A stretch of DNA of 64,000 bases from Pseudomonas koreensis (GTDB taxonomy: Bacteria; Pseudomonadota; Gammaproteobacteria; Pseudomonadales; Pseudomonadaceae). The stretch is from NCBI RefSeq assembly GCF_025447595.1, contig NZ_JAOEJU010000015.1:1-64000 (forward strand), in the 5' to 3' direction. The notes beneath the pieces were generated by a model. That model had not been told where the DNA came from. It did no database searches and worked only from the letters and a program-made list of their open reading frames with translations. A program made the translations under genes and the position numbers. This document shows, one piece after another, positions 18,310-25,731 of the stretch. Each line of letters starts with the position of its first letter. Position 1 is the stretch's first letter.

Positions 18310-19400
18310 GGGCGAGCCTCCTTTTTGCCGGTTGGCAGTTGGCTGACTTCGCTGGTGCGACGCAGGTAGGAATCGGCGTAACCGGCCGAGCGCGCGGCCA
18401 GCAACGGGTCGTCGGAACCCTGAATGCCGGCCGGCAGCACCAGCGGATCGTAGTTGATGTCACGGCATTCGCCGCTGAGCTGCGGCTGGGTCTTTTCCAG
18501 CACCAGGGTGCCGGCGTTCAGCACCTTGCGGCCGGCGGGCCAGGCCTTGCTCGCATCGTTTACCGGATCGTCGTTGTTGGCCAACGTGATGTTCAACTGA
18601 AAGCGCAGCGGCCCTTCGGCCAGGCGTTGCACCAGGTCTTTTTCAAGGAAATCGCTACCTTCAGGCGCGGTAGCACCGGCAGCATCCTGGACCAGAGGCG
18701 TCATGCTCCAACGCACCGCCTGCTTCTTGCCGCTGGCATCCACCAGATAGAACGCGTTGACGCTGTTGTAGGTTTCCGTCGCGTAACTGGCCGAAGGTTT
18801 GGCGGTTTTTATCCAGGTCAGAAACGGCACGGCTTCCGGGTGCGAGGCAAAAAATGCCGGCACCTTGGTCGGATCCGGTTTACCGGTGACGGGATCCGGT
18901 GATTGCGCCTGCTGCAACTGATAGAACGCCTCGGGCGTGCCGACCGGGAACACCGGCATGCTGTTCATCCCCGTGCGCCACTGCTGGCCGTTGGCCTGAG
19001 TGAAACGCAGCGCCAGACTGCGGATCGGTACGGCGCTGTCCGGCGCATACGGATTGCCGGCCGGCAACGCAAAGCGCCCGACCACCGGTGTGCGGGGCTC
19101 ATTGAACACTTGCGCGACAGAATACGAGCGAGCCTCGCCGCTGCTCTCGAAATGTCCGATCACGCAGACACCTTTGGCGTGATTGCGGCGAAAGCCGGGA
19201 TGCACACCGTTGTTCTTTTCCAGCACATCGACCAATGCTTTCGGCGTCAGGCGTTGTGGGTCAAATGAACCATGAACGTAGGCAAACGCCCCGGCCAGGG
19301 CTGCGACCACCACGGCGATTCCGCCAAGACGCAACACCAGGCTCGCGGCACTCAGTGGCGGGCGTTGAGGCCCGCCGGGCGGTGAGCTGCGATCAACCAT
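18306..19400 (-). CDS. Catalase-family peroxidase, membrane-anchored or periplasmic
   Basis: The 364-residue protein belongs to the small catalase-related peroxidases (SrpA-like). A hydrophobic segment (about 25-45, LVLRLGGIAVVVAALAGAFA) acts as signal or anchor. The distal haem histidine is in GVHPGFRRNHAKG, and the proximal tyrosine region is RSAGYADSYLRR near the end. It would reduce peroxides using electrons supplied by the coupled cytochrome b561. Start ATG 19400 is chosen because TGGAG lies seven bases upstream; the ATG at 19418 has none. An ECF-type promoter identical in form to that of the sigma gene at 23499 lies about 40 bases upstream. Confidence 0.9.
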   Translation of the reverse strand: MVDRSSPPGGPQRPPLSAASLVLRLGGIAVVVAALAGAFAYVHGSFDPQRLTPKALVDVLEKNNGVHPGFRRNHAKGVCVIGHFESSGEARSYSVAQVFNEPRTPVVGRFALPAGNPYAPDSAVPIRSLALRFTQANGQQWRTGMNSMPVFPVGTPEAFYQLQQAQSPDPVTGKPDPTKVPAFFASHPEAVPFLTWIKTAKPSASYATETYNSVNAFYLVDASGKKQAVRWSMTPLVQDAAGATAPEGSDFLEKDLVQRLAEGPLRFQLNITLANNDDPVNDASKAWPAGRKVLNAGTLVLEKTQPQLSGECRDINYDPLVLPAGIQGSDDPLLAARSAGYADSYLRRTSEVSQLPTGKKEARP

Positions 19401-19440
19401 GAAGAACTCCAGGGCCATCGGCCATAGGGAAAGGTGCTAT

Positions 19441-19467
19441 GAGACGCATGTCTCGTAGGATTATTCC
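19441..19467 (-). promoter_or_regulatory. ECF-type promoter of the peroxidase/b561 operon
   Basis: Read on the minus strand: GGAATAA, 14 bases, CGTCTC. The promoter ahead of the ECF sigma gene (23430-23456) reads GGAATAA, 14 bases, CGTCTT. The match of both boxes and the spacing points to the same sigma factor. Confidence 0.8.
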
Positions 19468-19520
19468 CTCTGAACTGTAGTTTCTTTCATGCAGTGGCGT
19501 CGGAGTCCAATCGAGGCCGG

Positions 19521-20285
19521 TTATATCTGATCGAAACGCGGCTCGCGTTTTTCCAGAAACGCCTGCATGCCTTCTTTCTGTCCGGGTGTCGCGAACAGGC
19601 CGTGAAACGAGCGTCGTTCAAACAGAATGCCTTCACGCAATCCCGACTCGGACGCCCGGTCAACTGCTTCCCGGGCCGCCCGTGTCGCGGCGCGGGGAAA
19701 CCCGCCGATACGCTGTGCAATGCCCATGGCCTGCTTCAACAAGTGATCGACGTCTGTCACCCGCGACACCAACCCCGCCTGCTCGGCTTCACGTGCGGAC
19801 ATCGTTCGACCGGTCAGTATCATGTCCATGGCTTTGGCGCGGCCAATCAACCGGGTCAGGCGTTGCGTGCCACCCATGCCGGGCATCACCCCCAAAGTGA
19901 TTTCCGGCAGAGCGAACCTCGCGGACTCTGCCGCCACGATCACGTCGCACATCATTGCCAATTCGCACCCGCCACCGAACGCGAATCCCGCCACCGCCGC
20001 GACTTTTGGCGTGCGCAGAGCGGCAAACGTATCCCATCCGGCGAAATGGTCTTCCTCGATCATTTCCAGGCAGGATTTTTCGTACATCTCCTTGATGTCG
20101 GCTCCGGCAGCAAAATAATCCCGGGTACCGGTGATGAGGAAACATCCGACATCCGGATCACTGTCCAGCGGTTGCAAGGTCTCCAGCAATTCGTGCATCA
20201 GTGGTGTATCGAGCGCATTACGCGCCTGCGGGCGGTTGAGGCGGATCAGTACCACCGGGCCCTGTCGTTCAATCAATAGGTTCAT
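19521..20285 (-). CDS. Enoyl-CoA hydratase/isomerase family protein of the adenylation cassette
   Basis: The 254-residue crotonase-fold protein has the oxyanion-hole segments FAAGADIKEMYEK and AVAGFAFGGGCELAMMCD. Both catalytic glutamates of true hydratases are present: Glu108 (GGGCELA) and Glu128 (ALPEITLG). An active hydratase or lyase on a CoA thioester is therefore expected. It is the third gene of a same-strand unit with the adenylation protein and the membrane flavoprotein (48-base gap). ATG 20285 has AGAG nine bases upstream. Its true substrate is unknown; a product of the cassette's adenylation enzyme is an inference from position. It lies only 53 bases before the ECF promoter of the peroxidase operon. 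Confidence 0.88.
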   Translation of the reverse strand: MNLLIERQGPVVLIRLNRPQARNALDTPLMHELLETLQPLDSDPDVGCFLITGTRDYFAAGADIKEMYEKSCLEMIEEDHFAGWDTFAALRTPKVAAVAGFAFGGGCELAMMCDVIVAAESARFALPEITLGVMPGMGGTQRLTRLIGRAKAMDMILTGRTMSAREAEQAGLVSRVTDVDHLLKQAMGIAQRIGGFPRAATRAAREAVDRASESGLREGILFERRSFHGLFATPGQKEGMQAFLEKREPRFDQI

Positions 20286-20333
20286 CACAATCTCTTTGAA
20301 TAATGGCGTGAGCGGAACAAAACCGATCCGCCG

Positions 20334-21668
20334 TCAGGAATCCCAGATCGCGCCGTAGGCCGGAACACCCCGAGATTCCATTTCCTCGACCACTCGTTCG
20401 GTCAACCTCTGATTGGAAATACAGATCACCGCTTCCGCACCGTGGGTTCGAACGGCGGCATACGCCAGCGCCACCAGATCCGGTTTGCCCAAGCGGTCGG
20501 TGTCCCAGATATGGGCATCGGGTTGTGCCTGCAGGATTTCCTCCACCAGCGCATCCCCATAAGTCTCGCGCGGGCTGCGGGTGGACCAGATCAGATGGAT
20601 CGGCACTTGCCGCGCCAGCAGATGCGGCAGCACCGGACCAATGCCACTGCCGGTGGCGACGTACACCACAGACTTGAACAGGGTTTCGATGTGGGCGACG
20701 CCTGCCGTGGTGATGCCCTTGACCCAGACATGGCTCGGCGGCTGCTCGATCAGTTCACCGGTCCAGTCGCCGGCCCGGGAAATGATCAGGCGAAAACCGT
20801 GTTCGTCCGGTGCAGGAATGTTGGCAAACGAGTGCCATTCCCACAGCGGATGGCGACTGATTGCGGTGGCAGACCCGGCGAACGGCGTGTGGTGCTCGAA
20901 CCGGGCAATCACCGCATGCGATGACGGCTTGACCAGCGTCACCGGCACCTTGCGCAGGCGCAGCCAAGGCAACGCAATACTGAGTGTCAGGAGTGGCAGC
21001 ATCCAGAACGATACGGACGTCAACAGGACCTGCGCCAGGTCCGCCGAGGGATTTCGGTCCCGGGCAAACACCAGCGTCATGGCCCAGAACAGCAAGAGCG
21101 CCGCCCAACCGGCAAACCGGTGCGTGCGTTCGAAAGCGTTGTGAAACCGTGAACGGATCCCCGGCAACGCCATGATCGCCATCGCCAGCAGCAACCCCAG
21201 CAGTCCGGAACTGATGGCCAGCAACGTCAGCGAAACCCCACCTGCCCCCTCGGTCCTTTGCCAGATCATCGAGCCGAGCAACGCAACGAACCAGACAATC
21301 GCGGCCATCGCCCCGCCACTGTGCAAGCCACCGAAATGGTAGACCTTGGCCAGCGAACGACGAATCGCCAGCGGCCAACTCGTGGGAGCACGCGTCGCCA
21401 GCCAGAACAGCAGATTGATCAGGTATTGCTGACGAATCAGGATCGCCATCGACAGGTTCGTCAACACCAGCTGCGACAATGCCTCCAACGCAATCCCCGA
21501 GGCCGACCACCACTGTCCGACGGTGATCCCGTACACCAGAGCCCCGAGGTTCGCCAGCAACACCAACGCAACCAGGCGGTTGTAATGTGAAAACAGCGGC
21601 AGCGTTCCCAGACGCCGCCAGAGCGGCCGTCGAGGTGGCAGGGTAAAAGCGTCGTCGACGTGACTCAT
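20334..21668 (-). CDS. Integral membrane flavoprotein, TmpA-like (ferredoxin-reductase-type C-terminus)
   Basis: The 444-residue protein has about six hydrophobic helices in its first half (about 31-50, 58-78, 118-136, 146-169, 184-201, 213-234). A cytoplasmic oxidoreductase module follows. HPLWEWHSFA (273-282) occupies the FAD-binding place, and VYVATGSGIGP (336-346) is the NAD(P)-binding loop. It ends in an aromatic IWDS. The arrangement resembles fungal TmpA-type membrane flavoproteins, which in some fungi are fused behind an adenylation module (from memory). Histidines sit at the helix ends (111, 116, 176, 183), but I cannot claim haem binding. AGGAGG precedes ATG 21668, which overlaps the stop of the adenylation gene as ATGA. 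Confidence 0.82.
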   Translation of the reverse strand: MSHVDDAFTLPPRRPLWRRLGTLPLFSHYNRLVALVLLANLGALVYGITVGQWWSASGIALEALSQLVLTNLSMAILIRQQYLINLLFWLATRAPTSWPLAIRRSLAKVYHFGGLHSGGAMAAIVWFVALLGSMIWQRTEGAGGVSLTLLAISSGLLGLLLAMAIMALPGIRSRFHNAFERTHRFAGWAALLLFWAMTLVFARDRNPSADLAQVLLTSVSFWMLPLLTLSIALPWLRLRKVPVTLVKPSSHAVIARFEHHTPFAGSATAISRHPLWEWHSFANIPAPDEHGFRLIISRAGDWTGELIEQPPSHVWVKGITTAGVAHIETLFKSVVYVATGSGIGPVLPHLLARQVPIHLIWSTRSPRETYGDALVEEILQAQPDAHIWDTDRLGKPDLVALAYAAVRTHGAEAVICISNQRLTERVVEEMESRGVPAYGAIWDS

Positions 21669-23242
21669 TGCACCGCCTCCTGCGTGGCGGCAACGAGCTG
21701 TGTCTGATACGCCTGTGCCCACTCAAGCAGCAAGCGTTTGTCGACCTTGCCCCTTGAGGTCAGCGGGATGTCGTCCACCGGCAGAATCATCGAAGGCACG
21801 CAGTAATAGGCCAGACGCTCCTCGCAACGGTGTCGCGCCACGTCAGTGTCCGTGGAAGCGGGATAGACGAAAGCGACCAGATGACGGTTATCGAATTTCA
21901 AGGTCACCGCGCGCTCGCAGCCCGGTGCAGACTCCAGCGCGGCTGACACCGAGTCCAGTTCGACGCGAAAGCCCCGGACTTTCACCTGATCGTCCACCCG
22001 ACCCAGGTGCTCCAGTTCGCCGTCAGCGGTCCAGCGCCCCAGATCACGGGTGCGAAACATCAGGCGACCTTGTCCCAGAAACGGATCGAGACGGTAACGT
22101 TCGGCAGTCAGGGCAGGATTGCCCAGATACCCGGCCGTCACACAATCGCCACCGGCCCACATTTCGCCCTGCTCACCCGGCGCGCACAGTTGGCCCGTTT
22201 CATCCAGTACATACACGGTGTTGTTGGGCGTTGGCGTGCCGATCGTCAACGGCCCCGTACCTCGGTAATGCTGCATGGTGTTGACGATGGTGGTTTCTGT
22301 GGGGCCGCAAGCATTGTAGAAATCGCAAAAGGACGCCCAACGATCAGCCAGGGGCTGCGGGCAGGGTTCGCCGGCCAGGGCCACGACCTTCACCTGGCTG
22401 CAGCGCGCCGGATCCAGCGTGGCGAGAATCGATGGCGTCGCGATCAGCACGTCACACTGCTCGGCGGTTTCGGCAATGTCCTTGCCCCGGACCAGCAGCG
22501 TCGCGCCATGGGCCAGACAACCGAGGATTTCCCAGGCGGCCATGTCGAAGGCGATATTGAGAATCTGCCCGACGTTCATGCCCGGCCCCATGCCAAGATT
22601 GCCGGGGCCGGTCAGCAGAATGTTGCAGACATTGCGTTGAGTCACCCTGACACCGTTGGGCTGACCGGTCGTCCCGGACGTAAACAACACAAAACACAGA
22701 GCATCCGGTGACGAAACCTCCTCCCCAACGTTCACGTCATCGGCGGCCAAGCTCGGCGAGTCGATGAACGTATCCAGATGAATGCAATGCTGTCCGGCCG
22801 TGAGCGGAATCCCGTGAGCCAGTGTTGAAAGCGTCAACACCACCTGCGTCGAAGCAACCGACATGATGTGGCTCAACTGGGTGGCCGGGGTGATGCCGAC
22901 ATGCTGGGGAATATAGGCAGCGCCCACCTTCAGGGTCGCGAACATGCCCACCAGCATCGGGATCGAACGCTCGACAAACAGCGCCACGTGATCGCCCGGC
23001 GCTACGCCATGGCTTAACAACAATCTGGCCAACCGGTTGGCCTGGCGGTTCAACTCGCCATAGGTAAGGATCTGCCCCTGAAAACGCGCGGCCACATGCT
23101 GCGGATGAGTCGCCGCCCGCGCTTCGATCGCACGGTGGATCAACGAGTACTCAGGCTCGACCACCGGGCCGCAGCCGAATGCACGCCAGGAGTCAGGTCC
23201 GGCACTCGGTGTGGCCGGGGTATTCATAACGATTGCATGCAT
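21665..23242 (-). CDS. Free-standing amino-acid adenylation protein (NRPS-like A domain)
   Basis: The 525-residue protein is one adenylation domain with no carrier or condensation domain. Core motifs are A3 LFTSGTTGQPNG (186-197, with Asn196 where Lys is usual), A5 NACGPTETT (310-318), A7 RTRDLG (398-402), A8 GRVDDQVKVRGFRVEL (414-429) and A10 SRGKVDK with Lys499. Asp233 in AFDMAAW marks an alpha-amino-acid substrate. My by-eye pocket code is D-M-W-A-A-A-A-I-V-K, which I cannot assign. It would make an aminoacyl-adenylate; whether that goes to CoA, a carrier or an amine is unknown. ATG 23242 has AAGGGA ten bases upstream. It is the first gene of the three-gene cassette and is divergent from the ECF sigma gene. 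Confidence 0.87.
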   Translation of the reverse strand: MHAIVMNTPATPSAGPDSWRAFGCGPVVEPEYSLIHRAIEARAATHPQHVAARFQGQILTYGELNRQANRLARLLLSHGVAPGDHVALFVERSIPMLVGMFATLKVGAAYIPQHVGITPATQLSHIMSVASTQVVLTLSTLAHGIPLTAGQHCIHLDTFIDSPSLAADDVNVGEEVSSPDALCFVLFTSGTTGQPNGVRVTQRNVCNILLTGPGNLGMGPGMNVGQILNIAFDMAAWEILGCLAHGATLLVRGKDIAETAEQCDVLIATPSILATLDPARCSQVKVVALAGEPCPQPLADRWASFCDFYNACGPTETTIVNTMQHYRGTGPLTIGTPTPNNTVYVLDETGQLCAPGEQGEMWAGGDCVTAGYLGNPALTAERYRLDPFLGQGRLMFRTRDLGRWTADGELEHLGRVDDQVKVRGFRVELDSVSAALESAPGCERAVTLKFDNRHLVAFVYPASTDTDVARHRCEERLAYYCVPSMILPVDDIPLTSRGKVDKRLLLEWAQAYQTQLVAATQEAVQ

Positions 23243-23498
23243 CTCAAAATTCCCTTTTGCTCAAATCATCGTTTCAGCCGCTTCGGCCACCGATTGCCTG
23301 TTGGCGACATCGGTGGCTGCTGCGCTTGTCGGACGGGTTGAGCCGGGAAATTTGAATCCATTACACGCACTACAGAACGCGACGAACTTTCTTACGTCGA
23401 AAGGAATGAAATCTTTCAACTCCTGGAATGGAATAAGCTGTTTCGAGAAGCGTCTTTCCTATCACTACCGCGCTTCTGGCCCAGAGCATGTCCTTGTC
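23243..23498. other. Divergent control region between the cassette and the ECF sigma gene
   Basis: 256 bases with no gene. The rightward ECF-type promoter lies at 23430-23456. I looked on the minus strand for a second copy of GGAATAA-N14-CGTCT ahead of the adenylation gene and found none, so the cassette seems to have a different promoter, which I could not define. Confidence 0.6.
23430..23456 (+). promoter_or_regulatory. ECF-type autoregulatory promoter of the sigma gene
   Basis: GGAATAA (-35), 14 bases, CGTCTT (-10). The form GGAA..GTC is the standard for group IV sigma factors. The same sequence stands before the peroxidase operon. Confidence 0.8.
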
Positions 23499-24005
23499 AT
23501 GAATACACTCGACGAGCAATTACGCGATCTGATTCCCAGATTGCGCCGCTTCGCGCTTTCGCTGACACGCAACAGCAGCAGCGCCGACGACCTGGTACAG
23601 GCCAGTCTGGAGCGAGCGCTGTCGGCTTGGGGCGACAAACGTGCCGACGGCGATCTGCGCGCCTGGCTGTTTTCGATCCTGTACCGGCAGTTCCTCGATG
23701 CGCATCGGCGTTCACGGCGTTATGCGCGGATGCTCGAATTCTTCACCGGCCGCGATGACGCCGAGCCCTCGGTGGAACGTACCGTCATTGCCCGATCGAC
23801 CTTGCAGGCTTTCGATCGATTGCCCACCGAACAGCGCGCGCTGCTGCTGATGGTGTCGGTGGAAGGCCTGACTTATAAGGAGGTCGCCGAGATTCTCGAC
23901 GTCCCCACCGGCACCGTGATGTCGCGCCTGTCCCGCGCTCGCCAGGCCTTGCGCCAGCTCAGCGACGGGGAAATCAGCAGCCCTTCCTTGCGGATACTCA
24001 AATGA
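23499..24005 (+). CDS. ECF (extracytoplasmic function) RNA polymerase sigma factor
   Basis: The 168-residue protein has sigma region 2 (RDLIPRLRRFALSLTRNSSSADDLVQASLERAL, DLRAWLFSILYRQFLD) and region 4 (LPTEQRALLLMVSVEGLTYKEVAEILDVPTGTVMSRLSRARQALR). ATG 23499 is the first start in frame with these; the open frame further upstream is not protein-like. The stop overlaps the start of the next gene, a membrane anti-sigma factor, as ATGA. It probably recognises GGAATAA-N14-CGTCT, found before itself and before the peroxidase/b561 operon, so it is likely an oxidative or envelope stress factor. Confidence 0.92.
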   Translation: MNTLDEQLRDLIPRLRRFALSLTRNSSSADDLVQASLERALSAWGDKRADGDLRAWLFSILYRQFLDAHRRSRRYARMLEFFTGRDDAEPSVERTVIARSTLQAFDRLPTEQRALLLMVSVEGLTYKEVAEILDVPTGTVMSRLSRARQALRQLSDGEISSPSLRILK

Positions 24006-24754
24006 TCAGTCTGCCCCCCAACGAACGTGACCTGCACGCCTACGTCGACCACCAGCTCAGCGAGGCCGACCGGCATGTGCTGGAAACCTGGCTCGCCAGC
24101 CATCCGGACGAAGCGGCGCAGGTTCGCGCCTGGCAACAGGACGCCCAGCACCTGCGAGCCGCCCTCGGCGGCGCCTTGCAGCAACCGGCCAATCCGGATC
24201 TCGATCCGGCGCTGATTCGCCAGCGCCTCAAACGCCAGTCGCGCCGCCAATGGGCCAGCGCTGCGGTGCTTTTGATTGCGGTCAGCCTCGGCGGTGTTGG
24301 TGGCTGGAAAGCCCGGGACATGACCGTGTTTCATCCCCCGGCACCGATGACGGACGCCTTGCAGGCGTACCGCTTGATCGCCCAGCAAGGGCTTCTGCCG
24401 GCGGATTACAAGGTTGATGGCGACGGCGATATCCAGCGCTGGCTCGACCGCTATTTCACTCAGGCCAATCGCCTGCCGGACCTGACGGCGGCCGGGTTTT
24501 CACCGGTCAGTGGCCGCTTGCTGAGCACCGATGAAGGCCCGGCGGCGATGGTGATGTATGAAGACCAGAGCGGGCACAAGGTCAGTTTCTACGTGCGTCC
24601 ACCGGGACCGAAAAATACCTTCCTGCCCCGGGGCAGCCGCCAGGACGGGGATCTGCAGGCCGAGTACTGGTCCGGCAAGGGCTACAATTACGCAATGGTC
24701 AGCCCAACCGATACCCCGGCGGCGAAAATGCTCAAGCAATCCGTGAGTTTCTAG
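24002..24754 (+). CDS. Transmembrane anti-sigma factor
   Basis: The 250-residue protein has a cytoplasmic N-terminal helical part (NERDLHAYVDHQLSEADRHVLETWL), one transmembrane helix (about 84-102) and a periplasmic domain of 150 residues. The N-terminus resembles the anti-sigma domain but lacks the zinc ligands HxxxCxxC, so zinc release cannot be its switch. It is translationally coupled to the sigma gene. The periplasmic domain is the probable sensor; its signal is unknown. The gene ends five bases from the convergent csu operon. Confidence 0.85.
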   Translation: MISLPPNERDLHAYVDHQLSEADRHVLETWLASHPDEAAQVRAWQQDAQHLRAALGGALQQPANPDLDPALIRQRLKRQSRRQWASAAVLLIAVSLGGVGGWKARDMTVFHPPAPMTDALQAYRLIAQQGLLPADYKVDGDGDIQRWLDRYFTQANRLPDLTAAGFSPVSGRLLSTDEGPAAMVMYEDQSGHKVSFYVRPPGPKNTFLPRGSRQDGDLQAEYWSGKGYNYAMVSPTDTPAAKMLKQSVSF

Positions 24755-24759
24755 CCGCT

Positions 24760-25731
24760 TCAGAACCCCACATCCAGCACCACATTGTCCAGGTAGGTTC
24801 CAGCGGGCGGTGTGGTCTGGTCGGTGTAGATTTTCGCGTTGTAATTGAAGATCTGGCTGCCGGTGCCCACCCCGTTGCCGGGGTTGACCTCGGCATCACT
24901 GCTGGCCCGACGAGCCGCGCCGACACTGCCCCAACGGGTGGTCCCGGCGCTCTTGAAAATGTCGTAAGCCAGATAGTTGCTGCCGGAAATCATCCGTCGC
25001 CGCCCGCCGACACTCAGCGCATTCTGCCCGTCGTTCAGCCCCACGGTGTAGGCACTGCCCTTGGTGCAGGCGAGGTTGATGGTCTGCCCGGTTACCGGGG
25101 TGAACGCGCTGACCACTGGCGCGCTGCCGAAAGCGATGTTTGGTGCAGTGATGGTGCAATCGTTGGACACCGTCAGGTTGACCGTCAGTGTCGTGGTACC
25201 GCTGTTGATGTCCCGCCCCAGGCAAATGCCGCCGATGCCGATCCCGGAGCAGTAGTTCCAGTTCCAGAAGATGCTGAGGGTCTCGGTATACACTCCGGCC
25301 GCAACATTGCTGCCGATGGTGGTTCCCAGATACAGCGGCACGGTTCTTGGTACGGTTCCTCCCAATAACCCCAAGGCATCGATGATCCCGTTGCGGGCGA
25401 AGTCATAGGCGGTGCCGCGCGTCAGCGGGTAACTGGTGCTGTTGTTGGCGTAGATCGTGTAACCGATCACGTCGCCGGTGGGCCCGAGCAAACCGCTTTG
25501 GGTCGAGGTGACGGTGGCCCAGAAATGGTCATTGTTGGTCAACAGCGACAGCAGCGAACCGGTGCAACTCAAGCCTCCATTCAAAGTGGAACTGGGTTGC
25601 GAGGTGGTGCGCACGGCGATCGAACTGATGTTCCCGAACCCGGCCGGTGTGGTGGTGACCACCGAACACAGTGCCTGCGCCAGCCCCGGCAGCAGCAACA
25701 ACAGCCACAGAGCAAGCCGCACCCGGATCAT
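24760..25731 (-). CDS. csuE: Csu pilus tip adhesin, two spore-coat-U domains
   Basis: The 323-residue secreted protein has a signal peptide (MIRVRLALWLLLLLPGLAQA) and two SCPU domains. Each has the typical cysteines and a late TTPPAGTYLDNVVLDVGF-type strand. The first domain is the presumed binding domain and the second docks to the pilus. CsuE is the tip subunit of archaic chaperone-usher pili (Acinetobacter Csu) that attach cells to surfaces by hydrophobic contact. Start ATG 25731 overlaps the usher stop as ATGA. It is the last gene of the operon. Confidence 0.85.
   Translation of the reverse strand: MIRVRLALWLLLLLPGLAQALCSVVTTTPAGFGNISSIAVRTTSQPSSTLNGGLSCTGSLLSLLTNNDHFWATVTSTQSGLLGPTGDVIGYTIYANNSTSYPLTRGTAYDFARNGIIDALGLLGGTVPRTVPLYLGTTIGSNVAAGVYTETLSIFWNWNYCSGIGIGGICLGRDINSGTTTLTVNLTVSNDCTITAPNIAFGSAPVVSAFTPVTGQTINLACTKGSAYTVGLNDGQNALSVGGRRRMISGSNYLAYDIFKSAGTTRWGSVGAARRASSDAEVNPGNGVGTGSQIFNYNAKIYTDQTTPPAGTYLDNVVLDVGF

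Noticed and set aside
19521..23242. Recent horizontal transfer of the adenylation cassette by base composition
   Set aside because: Codon use and GC look like the neighbours by eye; position suggests insertion, but composition gives no support.
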